Shown in pieces: positions 14,673-21,821 of a stretch of 21,821 nucleotides of DNA (within the stretch, counting starts at the first letter, position 1; the number at the start of each line of letters is the position of its first letter). The position numbers and the translations under genes are program-made. The notes below the pieces were generated by a model. It was given only the letters and a program-made list of their open reading frames with translations. It made no database searches and was not told the DNA's origin. This stretch comes from a virus: positions 1 to 21,821 of IMG/VR virus record IMGVR_UViG_3300043444_000031; one strand, given 5' to 3'.

Positions 14673-14875
14673 GTGTAGTGATCTTGTCCTTGGTGTTGTT
14701 CTTGGCTCTGCCAATGACAATGCTTATAGCCGTAGATCATTTGAAAATAAAAGCGGAAGTGAGAGCAGAAGTGCAGGAGCTACGCAAACTTAAGAAAGAA
14801 ATGAAAAGGAATAATGATGAAAGAACTAATTCAAAAGTGGATGGACAAACCACCGATGACAGCAGACGAGATTGA
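14534..14875 (+). CDS. TM plus coiled-coil protein, spanin-like topology
   Basis: A 113-residue protein from GTG 14534, whose first 46 codons lie in another frame inside the preceding gene (139-base overlap). Residues 1-38 are Ser/Gly/Asn-rich; a transmembrane helix follows at about 43-66 (WFIVGVVILSLVLFLALPM), then a charged helix (67-92) likely to form a coiled coil. Membrane helix followed by an outward coiled coil is the layout of inner-membrane spanins (Rz-like), but no outer-membrane partner lipoprotein is seen, so this is tentative. A shorter start at ATG 14639 would cut the overlap to 34 bases; the longer form is preferred because its opening MATRTPT resembles homologues as I recall them. 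Confidence 0.55.
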   Translation: MATRTPTQSSNRSGSGFSNGASGNSLDVGNAAVTRMAREDTRWFIVGVVILSLVLFLALPMTMLIAVDHLKIKAEVRAEVQELRKLKKEMKRNNDERTNSKVDGQTTDDSRRD

Positions 14876-15110
14876 AATCCGAACATGGGCTTTTGTTGTT
14901 CGTTCAATCACAGTGATGGTTTTAGTCATTGCCTTTGGTGTCTTGTGGCTCATCGGCTTTGAAGAACAAACTGGTGACTTAGCTCCCATTGACGCTGTAT
15001 TCTTAGAAATCTTGAAAGCCATTGCCTTCATGGGTGTTGGTGCTATGGGTGCTATCTCTGGTCGTAAGGGTGCAAACCCTCCTGCTGAGAAACCTCAAGA
15101 TGCTGAGTGA
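14817..15110 (+). CDS. Two-TM small membrane protein, holin-like
   Basis: A 97-residue protein with transmembrane helices at about 24-47 (WAFVVRSITVMVLVIAFG) and 62-81, and a short Lys/Pro-rich C-terminal tail. Two ATG codons stand side by side at 14814 and 14817; AAGGA at 14806-14810 is better spaced from the second. It overlaps the gene before by 59 bases and the next by 11. The topology is that of a class II holin or antiholin, and it lies between a spanin-like gene and a 3TM-type holin, so a modulating role is possible. No family could be named. Confidence 0.6.
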   Translation: MKELIQKWMDKPPMTADEIEIRTWAFVVRSITVMVLVIAFGVLWLIGFEEQTGDLAPIDAVFLEILKAIAFMGVGAMGAISGRKGANPPAEKPQDAE

Positions 15111-15588
15111 TCTGCTTAAATCTGTAGCACCGGGATTGGCAACAATTGTTGCTGGTCCACTTGGTGGTGCAGCTGTCAAGGCTATGGCTGAGAAGCTAGG
15201 TGTCGCTGACACTGTCGAAGCCGTAACCAAAGCTGTGCAAGAAGATCCACAGGCAGCTCAGAAGCTGGCACAAATTGATCTAGAGAAGCTCAAGCTTGAG
15301 AACGAAGACAGAGCTTCTGCTCGTAATGCACACATGGCTATTGCCACCAGTGCTAACGCTTTGATGTTGGAGAAACTTACGCCACCGCTTCTCGCCTTAG
15401 GAACTGTCGGTCTTGCTTTCTTGTTGGTTGGTGTTCTCATCTTTGTAAATATTCCCGACAGTCAAGAGAACATCATCATCTACGCATTGGGATTTATCAC
15501 CAGTGCAGCTACCCAAGTATTGGGATTTTATTTTGGCTCTAGTCAGGGAAGCAAAGACAAAAGCCAAGCATTAACTAGCCTTAAATAA
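15100..15588 (+). CDS. Holin of the GTA 3TM type
   Basis: A 162-residue protein. ATG 15100 is preferred to an upstream start at 15022 because it gives the family opening MLSDLLKSVAPGLATIVAGPLGG, a hydrophobic segment with small residues (10-30). A charged helix (50-78, ending DLEKLKLENEDRASARN) separates this from two clear transmembrane helices at about 94-116 and 124-146, the second ending in the family-typical GFYFGSSQGSKDK. This matches the 3TM holin family first described from gene transfer agents (GTA_holin_3TM). It would open the inner membrane to let the endolysin act or trigger lysis. The endolysin gene begins two bases after its stop. Confidence 0.8.
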   Translation: MLSDLLKSVAPGLATIVAGPLGGAAVKAMAEKLGVADTVEAVTKAVQEDPQAAQKLAQIDLEKLKLENEDRASARNAHMAIATSANALMLEKLTPPLLALGTVGLAFLLVGVLIFVNIPDSQENIIIYALGFITSAATQVLGFYFGSSQGSKDKSQALTSLK

Positions 15589-15589
15589 C

Positions 15590-16057
15590 ATGACACAACT
15601 TACACAAAACTTTAGCCTAGCAGAACTTGTTAAAAGCGAAACAGCCTTGCGTAAAGGCTTGGACAATACTCCTACACCAGAAGTTGTTGCCAACCTACAA
15701 AAGCTTGCTGATAATGTGTTACAACCTGTGCGCAATCACTATGGCAAGTCGGTCAAGATTAACTCTGGCTATCGTGCCCCTGAGGTGAACGCCTCTGTTG
15801 GTGGCTCTAAAACCTCAGACCATTGCAAAGGTCAGGCAGCTGACATCGAAATTACTGGTGTGGCTAACGGTGACTTGGCTCAGTGGATTGTGGACAATTT
15901 GAAATTCACACAAGTGATTCTTGAGTTTTACACCAAGGGTATTCCAGATAGCGGTTGGGTTCATGTCTCATATGACCCTGCCAATTTGAAATGCCAAGCC
16001 TTGACAGCGGTCAAGCAAGATGGTAAGACAGTGTACTTGCCCGGACTTGTGGTATAA
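15590..16057 (+). CDS. Endolysin, M15 family peptidase
   Basis: A 155-residue peptidase expected to cleave peptide bonds in peptidoglycan (L-Ala-D-Glu or D-Ala-D-Ala type). The N-terminal half has FSLAELVKSETALRKG, normal for M15_3-type phage enzymes, with helix KLADNVLQPVRNHYG. The zinc site is visible: SGYRAPEVNASVGG (59-72), SDHCKGQAADI with His78 and Asp85, and GWVHVSY with His125. All three metal ligands are present and the length is normal for a single-domain enzyme. No signal peptide is seen, so exit depends on a holin, which fits the gene immediately upstream. Confidence 0.88.
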   Translation: MTQLTQNFSLAELVKSETALRKGLDNTPTPEVVANLQKLADNVLQPVRNHYGKSVKINSGYRAPEVNASVGGSKTSDHCKGQAADIEITGVANGDLAQWIVDNLKFTQVILEFYTKGIPDSGWVHVSYDPANLKCQALTAVKQDGKTVYLPGLVV

Positions 16058-16058
16058 T
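16050..16058 (+). promoter_or_regulatory. Extended -10-like element
   Basis: TGGTATAAT matches the extended -10 consensus, one base before the next ATG. No -35 is visible and transcription would start inside the gene, so it may be chance or serve a later gene. Confidence 0.25.
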
Positions 16059-16059
16059 A

Positions 16060-16359
16060 ATGACAATTCCGTCTATTATATCTATAATAGGTAGGAAGTA
16101 TGATGTCGAAATAAAAGACGATCTTGGTGGTTCTGTAGGACTATGTGACTACGATAAGCTGAGGATTGATATAAAGAGTGGTCAGCATCCTGCGTTGGAA
16201 GCTGACACTTTTTTACATGAGATAGTGCACGGCATTGATGATGCTATGCAACTTAAGATGAGTGAGAGACAGGTTCATTGCACAGCTACAGGAATTATTG
16301 CTGTATTAAAAGACAACCCACAGTTTCTAGAATATTTGTATAAGGCAATCAAAGAATGA
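16060..16359 (+). CDS. HEXXH zinc metallopeptidase-like protein
   Basis: A 99-residue protein with FLHEIVHGIDD at residues 51-61: the HEXXH signature with His53, Glu54 and His57. Glu69 or His73 in SERQVHCTATGI may be the third zinc ligand. N-terminal strands (YDVEIKDDLGGSVGLCDYDKLRIDI) look like the small beta sheet of a minimal zincin. Similar short HEXXH proteins occur in many phages near lysis genes; substrate is unknown. They may act on a host or virion protein, not the cell wall (inference). The ATG comes two bases after the endolysin stop, and the stop overlaps the next ATG. Confidence 0.7.
   Translation: MTIPSIISIIGRKYDVEIKDDLGGSVGLCDYDKLRIDIKSGQHPALEADTFLHEIVHGIDDAMQLKMSERQVHCTATGIIAVLKDNPQFLEYLYKAIKE
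16073..16090. repeat. Perfect 8+2+8 inverted repeat
   Basis: CTATTATA-TC-TATAATAG lies at codons 5-10 of the HEXXH gene. The two-base centre is too short for a good RNA hairpin, so if it has a role it is as a DNA binding site. It may also be a chance product of Ile-rich ATA codons. Confidence 0.4.
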
Positions 16360-16907
16360 AAGACAATTTCACAGAACAGCAAAGGGAAATCATAGCTCGT
16401 AAAATGGGCTTTGAAGGACCAATGCAGAACTTTGACGAGTTCTTAATGTCATCCCCTGCCACTGCTACAAAATATGCTGCTGTGGCTACTAAGCTTGGTG
16501 ACAAAGCTCAAGGCTTTGCTAAAGGCGGTGTTGTTGCAACTAAGCCAGCATCAGCTATTTTACAAGAATACATCACTGCAACTGGTGGTGATGCTAAGGT
16601 TGTTATGGGAACAATGACTGCGTTGCTGAAGAACGGCGGTGCAGTGTTGTTGAGAGAAAAGAACTCTCTATTATTTATTGACAAACATTTACCTCGCATT
16701 GTTGCAACAATCCTAGCTACACAAGAAACAGGTGAAACTCTTAACTCTTCTCTTGAAGTGTTGATTAATAAAGTGCGTCAGTCAGGTATCACAATGGCTT
16801 ATGGCATCGAAGAGAATGAAGAATTGAAACAAGCATATGCTGCTCGTGGATTTAATGTGATTGCTTCTGATGTTCCTGAATACGAATGGCGTGTTCTTAT
16901 TAAATAA
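16356..16907 (+). CDS. Unknown phage protein with a FAKGG segment
   Basis: A 183-residue protein. Residues 1-50 are polar helices (EQQREIIARKMGFEGPMQNF, KYAAVATKLGDKAQ), then FAKGGVVATKP around 54-64, a motif shared with two other proteins here. The C-terminal 90 residues have alternating strands and helices (GGAVLLREKNSLLFIDKH; LINKVRQSGITMAYGIEENEELKQAYAARGF; EWRVLIK). Their last part looks like the tail of a GNAT acetyltransferase fold, but I see no acetyl-CoA loop. It begins in the stop of the HEXXH gene and precedes the internal virion-like genes. Function unknown. Confidence 0.6.
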   Translation: MKDNFTEQQREIIARKMGFEGPMQNFDEFLMSSPATATKYAAVATKLGDKAQGFAKGGVVATKPASAILQEYITATGGDAKVVMGTMTALLKNGGAVLLREKNSLLFIDKHLPRIVATILATQETGETLNSSLEVLINKVRQSGITMAYGIEENEELKQAYAARGFNVIASDVPEYEWRVLIK

Positions 16908-16921
16908 TTGGAGTAGTATAT

Positions 16922-19492
16922 ATGGGATGGGGAAGTTTAAATCCGTTTAAAGCCGCTAGTAACATTGTCAACAAAGCTGTTGATGTTGTTCAAGATGTTG
17001 GTGGTGGAATTGTTGATTTAGGTAAAGGCGTTGTTGACACCATCGGAAATGTTGGTCAAGATGTTATTGACACTGTAAAAGATCTTGGTGGTGAGATTGA
17101 TGATCTTGTTAATGACAACATTCCCGGTGGTTGGGCAACTGTAGCTGTCGCTGCTGGTGCATATTTTGGGCCTGAGATGATGGCTGCTCAGGGCACTGGT
17201 GCAGGTGCTACTGCTGGTGTCACTGGTACTGCTCAAGCTAGCGCACTCACTGGTGTTGAAGCTATGGGTGCTGAAGCAACCTTTGCTGCCCCTGAGTTTG
17301 TTGCTGCTACACAAGGTTCTGGTGCTGCCGCTGCTGCCGATACATTTAGTGCCGCAACAGCTGGCGCAGGTGCTGGAGGCGCTACAGGATCAGGTATGAC
17401 ACTACCTACAGCTGCCAACTTAGAAGCTATGGGTGGTGCTCAAGGTATCACTGCTGGCTCTGCTCCAAATCTAGCTGGTCCATCTCTTACTTCTCCTTCT
17501 TCCTTCTTAGGCCCAACAGGTATGGGTGGTGCTCAAGGATTGACAACAGCTGAAATTGGTGGCACAGGTACATTGAGTGCTGCTGGTGTTACATCGGCAG
17601 CTACACCATCCGTCACTGCTCCTTTGAGCGGAATGACAACTAAGAATATGTTAGCAACTAAGGGTGCTCTCGATATGCTTGGTGGTCAGAAACAAGAAAC
17701 AACTACAACAACAACCGGATATGATCCATCACAACTTGCTTACATTTTAGGTTTGATTAACAAGCGCCGCAGCGAGTCTTTAGCAAGACGTGACAGCACA
17801 ACATTAAAAATGGCTGCTGGTGGTGATGTTGTTGTTGAACCGACAACACCAACAGCAACACAGGGTACAGCGCAAACTACAGCCACCACAGGACTATCTG
17901 CTACCACCCCCACTGCTGGTACTACAACTGCTGTTACACCAACAACTGCTGTAACAGCTATAGAGGCTGCTGCTGCTCCTACAGTTGGGGCACAACAAAT
18001 TACCGCAGCACAGGCACAACCTGCTGTTGAGAAAGCCCTAGCTGGTGTCACTGGTGAACAAGGCACAGTGTCACAACAAGCATTGTCACAAGCTGTTACA
18101 CAAGTTCCAACAACCACAGCCGTTAGCGGTGTTCAAGCTGCACAAGGACAAGCTGCACAAGTTGCTCCTGTTGCCGATAGAACATTGCAAGCTGGCGAAT
18201 TGGTCAGTGGCACAGCTGTTGACCAAGCTAGGGTACAACAAGCTCTGGCACAGAATGTGGCTGCTCAAGGTACTGTCACAAAAGAGATGACTGTCCAAGG
18301 TCAGCTAGATACTATGCTAGCCAACTTCGATGCTGGCAATCCTCCAGCATGGGCAGCAGGGTCTATGAGAGCCGCTACAGCACAGCTTGCTGCACGAGGA
18401 CTAGGTACTAGTAGTCTTGCTGGTCAAGCCGTCATACAGGCTGCTCTAGAGGCTGCTACACCCCTTGCTGCTGCTGATGCTAAAGTGTTTGAACAAATGG
18501 GATTGACCAACTTGTCTAACCGACAAGCTATGGCTCTCACCACAGCACAGCAACGAGCACAATTCTTAGGTCAAGAGTTTGATCAAAACTTCCAGACCAA
18601 GGTGTTGAATGCTGCTCGCATCGCAGACATTGCAGACAAGAACTTCACAGCCGATGTTCAGATTGCTTTGGAGAATGCACAGCTTTCAAACTCAATGAAC
18701 ATTGCGAACTTGTCTGCTCGTAATGCTTTGGTGTTGGCTGAGGCTGCACAAATTGCAAACTTAGAAACAACCAATCTAAACAACCGTCAACAAGTTGCTG
18801 TTGAGAATGCTAAGGCTTTCTTGCAGATGGACTTGACCAATCTGAACAATAAGCAACAAGCAACAATGTTCAGAGCACAAGCTGTCAGCAATGCCATCAT
18901 CAGCGACACTGCTGCTGTTAACGCAGCAAAAGCAACCAATGCTACATTGGCACAGGATGCTGACAAGATTAATGCTCAGCTTGCATCATCTGCTGCGCAG
19001 TTCAATGCTGCTGAGCGTAACAAGGTTAATATATTTAACAAGCAAGCCGCTGACGAAATCTTGAAGTTCAACGCACAAGAAGCAAATGATCGTGCAGAAT
19101 TCAATGCCAACTTGTCTGGTCAAATTAACATGGCAAATGCTAAAATCTTGGCAGACGTTTCCACAGCAAACACTCGTGAATTGAATGCTATGGCAGCAGT
19201 GAATGCTAAGAATGCTACAGATTTGTCAGCTTCGACATATGCTCAACTGTCCCAGACATATCGAGACAAACTTGAAATGGCTTGGAAGAAGACAGACAAC
19301 GAAGCTCAACGAGCTAATGAAATTTCAAAGACAACCATCACTGCTAACGCTACAAAGTATTCAGCAGAACAAAATGCTGATGCTCAGTTCTATGCCGCCA
19401 TTGGTAATGTGCTTGCTAAGACAGTTACTAGCGGAACAGCAACGGACATTATTACTGGCATTAAGAATATTTACAAAGACTTAACAAAATAA
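16922..19492 (+). CDS. Large internal virion-like protein with amphipathic N-terminus
   Basis: An 856-residue Ala/Thr/Gln-rich protein. Residues 19-62 hold four hendecad (11-residue) units such as IVDLGKGVVDT and IGNVGQDVIDT, typical of membrane-binding amphipathic helices; a small-residue stretch (71-105) follows. KMAAGGDVVVEP near residue 296 repeats the AxGG motif. Residues 300-440 are low-complexity Thr/Ala/Gln. A segment near 475 (NPPAWAAGSMRAATAQLAARGLG) looks conserved. From about 535 to the end runs a long helical region with units like NLNNRQQVAVENAKAFLQM. Position and make-up suggest a virion protein ejected with the DNA, like the T7 gp14-16 set; this is inference. GGAG precedes the ATG by about eight bases. 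Confidence 0.65.
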   Translation: MGWGSLNPFKAASNIVNKAVDVVQDVGGGIVDLGKGVVDTIGNVGQDVIDTVKDLGGEIDDLVNDNIPGGWATVAVAAGAYFGPEMMAAQGTGAGATAGVTGTAQASALTGVEAMGAEATFAAPEFVAATQGSGAAAAADTFSAATAGAGAGGATGSGMTLPTAANLEAMGGAQGITAGSAPNLAGPSLTSPSSFLGPTGMGGAQGLTTAEIGGTGTLSAAGVTSAATPSVTAPLSGMTTKNMLATKGALDMLGGQKQETTTTTTGYDPSQLAYILGLINKRRSESLARRDSTTLKMAAGGDVVVEPTTPTATQGTAQTTATTGLSATTPTAGTTTAVTPTTAVTAIEAAAAPTVGAQQITAAQAQPAVEKALAGVTGEQGTVSQQALSQAVTQVPTTTAVSGVQAAQGQAAQVAPVADRTLQAGELVSGTAVDQARVQQALAQNVAAQGTVTKEMTVQGQLDTMLANFDAGNPPAWAAGSMRAATAQLAARGLGTSSLAGQAVIQAALEAATPLAAADAKVFEQMGLTNLSNRQAMALTTAQQRAQFLGQEFDQNFQTKVLNAARIADIADKNFTADVQIALENAQLSNSMNIANLSARNALVLAEAAQIANLETTNLNNRQQVAVENAKAFLQMDLTNLNNKQQATMFRAQAVSNAIISDTAAVNAAKATNATLAQDADKINAQLASSAAQFNAAERNKVNIFNKQAADEILKFNAQEANDRAEFNANLSGQINMANAKILADVSTANTRELNAMAAVNAKNATDLSASTYAQLSQTYRDKLEMAWKKTDNEAQRANEISKTTITANATKYSAEQNADAQFYAAIGNVLAKTVTSGTATDIITGIKNIYKDLTK

Positions 19493-19504
19493 TAAGGAAC
19501 AGTA

Positions 19505-19672
19505 ATGCAGCACATTAAAGCATATATGTCAAAGATTGAACGAATGATTAAAGAAGGCGCTCCTAAAAAACAAGAGGGCGAATCAAAAGATAATGATAAG
19601 AACATTCGTATTGTTGCAAAGTTTGTTGAGGGTATTCGTGAAGCACGAGAGGGTAAGGTAAATGGAAAATAA
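19505..19672 (+). CDS. Small 55-residue charged protein
   Basis: A short gene between two larger ones: MQHIKAYMSKIERMIKEG, a Lys/Glu-rich linker, then NIRIVAKFVEGIREAREGK. It is made of two amphipathic helices with a flexible hinge. AAGGA lies seven bases before the ATG, it fills the gap exactly, and it overlaps the next gene by 11 bases, all of which argue that it is real. Function unknown. Confidence 0.65.
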   Translation: MQHIKAYMSKIERMIKEGAPKKQEGESKDNDKNIRIVAKFVEGIREAREGKVNGK

Positions 19673-20159
19673 AAACCCAGTAGACTTAGTCAACTACACC
19701 CCTCCGGGTATTTCATGGACTGCTCCAGAAAAGAGCAGACCTTGGCAGCAACCTCCACAAGTTACGAACGTTAGCGATGTGTGTATATATTACATCGGGG
19801 TCGTATCAAATCCTGAAACAATGGATGATATGATTGACGCTATTGAAACATCAATACCGCTTGCTGTCATTGCTGAGGCGATGATGCTAAACAGTGTAAG
19901 TAATGGTATACATACCCTTGACACTGGTATCTTGGCTATGCCTGTCATCATTGAAATGTTACAGAATCTAGCCATTGTTCATGGTACAGAATATGTCATC
20001 TTTCCAGATGACTACGACAAGAAGGTGACAGTGTCAAATCGTGTTGCTCGTCTTGCTGTGCAAAAAGCAATGAAGAAGATTGAGGGTGCTGAAGAAGAAG
20101 AGCCTGAAATAGAAGAACAACCAAAAGGTTTTATGCGCAAACGTAAAGAGGTAATGTAA
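19662..20159 (+). CDS. Conserved unknown protein
   Basis: A 165-residue protein, opening ENKNPVDLVNYTPPGISWTAPEKSRPWQQPP, followed by a helical core: ETMDDMIDAIETSIPLAVIAEAMML (about 52-77) and a hydrophobic block with IHTLDTGILAMPVIIEML. A Glu-rich hinge and a basic end (KGFMRKRKEVM) close it. I recall this pattern (SWTxPxKSRPW, then a PLAxIA helix and TLDxGILxxP) in other aquatic phages between virion genes, without a function. The core is hydrophobic but looks like buried helix, not a clear membrane segment. AAGG precedes the ATG, and its stop overlaps the next start. Confidence 0.65.
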   Translation: MENKNPVDLVNYTPPGISWTAPEKSRPWQQPPQVTNVSDVCIYYIGVVSNPETMDDMIDAIETSIPLAVIAEAMMLNSVSNGIHTLDTGILAMPVIIEMLQNLAIVHGTEYVIFPDDYDKKVTVSNRVARLAVQKAMKKIEGAEEEEPEIEEQPKGFMRKRKEVM

Positions 20160-21541
20160 TGGGATTTGCATTAAAAGGTTTCTTGATGGGGGCAGCTACG
20201 GCTGTCGGTGAAAAGCTAGATCAAGATGAGAAAGCTGCTAGAGAAACAGCTAAGCTTAGTGCTACCAATTTGTTTAGGTCATACGAAGAGAACAAGAAAA
20301 AGACACAAGAACAAATTGCACAATACACAAATAACATTGCCACGCTGAAGACAAACTTCCAAGGGCTAACAGAAGACCAGCTGTTTGCTGGTGCTACTAA
20401 CAAGGCTTTCATGGAAGGTGTTTCTGCTGCTGTTAAAGAGCGTGACATTGATCTGACAAAGATCGACACCAACAAGCTAATTAAAATTGCAGAATCAGCA
20501 CCGTCTGGTAAGACTGCTGAATCTCGTGTGCGTGAATTGTTTGATCAATCTAATGTTCAACCTTTGCCAGCTATTCCAGAAGGCTTGGGATTCTTTAGAA
20601 CTCGTCAAGAACAAATTCAGCGTCAAGAGTTTGAGCGTCAAGCTAAGACACTTGGTGTATCTCCTGAAGCGTTGGTTGGTTCAGCTAGGGTTAGAGAGCC
20701 TGTTGCTCCTACACCATCTGCACAATTCGATATGACTTCGTTGATGAAGACTAAGAGTTTGCAGCAACAGAAAGATGAAGTGGCTCGTAGCATTGTCATT
20801 GCTCAAGAGAACAAAGACGATGTTGCTTTGGCTGCTGCTAAGGAATCTGCTGCCCGTATTAAGATGGCTGAAGATCTGACAATGAAGGGTAATAAAACTG
20901 AAGAACAAATTCAGACAGAGTTGCGCAACAAGATTATGGACAGCAAAGATCCTAAAGAGAAAACTGTTCTCACTGCTGAATTGCGTCAACGTCAAGTGTT
21001 GTCTAAGTTGCCCGGTGAAGGTCAAGAGAAAATCTCTCAAGCCAACCTTATCACTGTGGCTGGTAAAGCTGTTACATCGGCTGTTGCAGACGCTCTGCCA
21101 CCCGGTAGCTTCATCATCACTACAGATGCACAAGGCAATCAGACATTGGCTCCTAAGGACATTGTGTCTGCTAAGCAATTCAATCAGGCTATGACAACTG
21201 GTCGTACTGCTGTGATTAAAGAGATGACTACCGCTGACGGTAAGCCTCGCTCTGAGATGCATCGCAACGCTCTTGTTTCTGTTGGTGTTGCCTTTGATGA
21301 TCAAGGTCGAGCAATGTTGCCAGCATCAACTGGTGGTACTCCTCCACCCGAGGCTCCAGCAACACCAGCTAAGCCAGCTGCTGCACCAGCATCGGCTGCT
21401 CCAGCTGCTCCAGCAACAACTGCACCACTGCCTCTGCCATTCACTGCCGATGGTAAACCAGACAAAGCAAAGCTTGTCAAAGGTCGTTCATACGTTGATG
21501 ACGGTGTTGTCAAGACATGGAATGGTATTTCTTGGAATTAA
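20159..21541 (+). CDS. Internal virion-like protein
   Basis: A 460-residue protein starting MGFALKGFLMGAATAVGEKLDQDEKAARE, a glycine/alanine helix followed by long charged coiled-coil-like helices to about residue 75. Residues 170-290 are mixed helical (TKSLQQQKDEVARSIVIAQ, AAAKESAARIKMAEDL). A compact region lies at 285-390, then a Pro/Ala-rich linker (395-430), and the end has LVKGRSYVDDGVVKTWNGISW, a small beta module found at C-termini of phage virion proteins. Membrane-active N-terminus plus helices suggests an ejection or internal core protein; this is inference from position and composition. Confidence 0.6.
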   Translation: MGFALKGFLMGAATAVGEKLDQDEKAARETAKLSATNLFRSYEENKKKTQEQIAQYTNNIATLKTNFQGLTEDQLFAGATNKAFMEGVSAAVKERDIDLTKIDTNKLIKIAESAPSGKTAESRVRELFDQSNVQPLPAIPEGLGFFRTRQEQIQRQEFERQAKTLGVSPEALVGSARVREPVAPTPSAQFDMTSLMKTKSLQQQKDEVARSIVIAQENKDDVALAAAKESAARIKMAEDLTMKGNKTEEQIQTELRNKIMDSKDPKEKTVLTAELRQRQVLSKLPGEGQEKISQANLITVAGKAVTSAVADALPPGSFIITTDAQGNQTLAPKDIVSAKQFNQAMTTGRTAVIKEMTTADGKPRSEMHRNALVSVGVAFDDQGRAMLPASTGGTPPPEAPATPAKPAAAPASAAPAAPATTAPLPLPFTADGKPDKAKLVKGRSYVDDGVVKTWNGISWN

Positions 21542-21544
21542 ATA

Positions 21545-21821
21545 ATGGCTTCAAACTTTGACCTTTTCACTGAGGCTCCTGCGGGAGCTTCTGTTCCTTC
21601 TACGCCTGTCGCTAAGCCAGATAGGTTCAGTGCTTTTGTTGGTGTTGAAGACCAACCAGATTTAACTAAGCCAGCGTTCATTGTACGCAAGCAACCTGCT
21701 AAAGCTTTAGAAGCTAGAGCAACTGAGGTGAAGGCTGAAGAAGCTAAACAAACACCGTTCAGTGCTTTGTACCAAGACGATACAAAGTTTAAAGCTGTGT
21801 ACGACTATGCCACTGCCCGTT
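21545..21821 (+). CDS. Start of a probable large internal virion protein (cut by window end)
   Basis: The frame opens at ATG 21545, three bases after the previous stop, and runs off the end with 92 codons visible. It begins MASNFDLFTEAPAGASVP, has a Pro/Ala-rich disordered N-terminus, then repeats a short element: DRFSAFVG near residue 27 and TPFSALYQDD near 74, and ends DDTKFKAVYDYATAR. Proline-rich starts leading to such a helix occur on large ejection proteins of podoviruses (gp16-like), but no catalytic domain is inside the window. Tentative. Confidence 0.5.
   Translation, partial: MASNFDLFTEAPAGASVPSTPVAKPDRFSAFVGVEDQPDLTKPAFIVRKQPAKALEARATEVKAEEAKQTPFSALYQDDTKFKAVYDYATAR

Noticed and set aside
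16600-16907. GNAT acetyltransferase
   Set aside because: Only the last strand-helix part looks similar; the acetyl-CoA binding loop is not visible, so the gene is left as unknown.
20681-21304. Minus-strand open frame of 207 codons opposite the internal virion-like gene
   Set aside because: It is antisense to a well-supported gene; the product is Ser/Leu/His-rich without recognisable pattern.
1-21821. T7-type phage promoters, tRNA genes, attachment sites
   Set aside because: None recognised when reading both strands.

Overview
The window is one continuous stretch of a tailed-phage genome, read entirely on the + strand. It holds the virion, lysis and DNA-ejection genes of a short-tailed phage (podovirus). 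The gene set points to a distant T7/P22/SU10-type architecture: portal, scaffold, capsid, a gp11/SU10-like adaptor, a gp12-like nozzle, a self-cleaving fibre and several helical internal virion-like proteins. No polymerase, integrase, terminase, tRNA or CRISPR is visible. The lysis genes (M15 endolysin, GTA-type holin, small membrane proteins) suit a Gram-negative host. The families resemble those of uncultured aquatic phages, but host and habitat are inferences.

Layout. Positions 1-3374 carry the 3' part of the portal gene, two small conserved genes and the scaffold. Positions 3375-4168 hold a sigma70-like promoter with a palindrome in its spacer, a structured leader and an AT-rich HNH endonuclease gene. 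Positions 4169-5788 carry the major capsid gene and a probable decoration gene, closed by a clear Rho-independent terminator at 5804-5841. Positions 5861-10311 carry a small virion-type gene, a protein of exact 22-residue repeats, a beta-sandwich protein, the tail adaptor and the nozzle. Positions 10321-13730 are a 1061-residue fibre with about 34 YadA-head-like repeats and an S74 autoprotease/chaperone, plus a small companion gene. Positions 13730-16359 are a tightly overlapping lysis region: one-TM holin-like protein, tail-anchored protein, nested TM/coiled-coil protein, two-TM protein, 3TM-type holin, M15 endolysin and an HEXXH protein. Positions 16356-21821 hold internal virion-like proteins and small conserved genes, and the last gene runs off the end. 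Gene starts repeatedly overlap the preceding stop, which indicates translational coupling. No gene-free gap exceeds about 120 bases.

The most interesting signal is in the leaders. In the gaps before the scaffold gene (2401-2440) and before the HNH gene (3438-3476), the entire loop of a hairpin is perfectly complementary to a strand just downstream, the signature of an H-type pseudoknot. In the HNH leader the second strand overlaps the Shine-Dalgarno sequence, and a sigma70-type promoter sits immediately upstream. This may be a translational control device for capsid-module genes; it rests on base complementarity only and has not been folded or tested by comparison.
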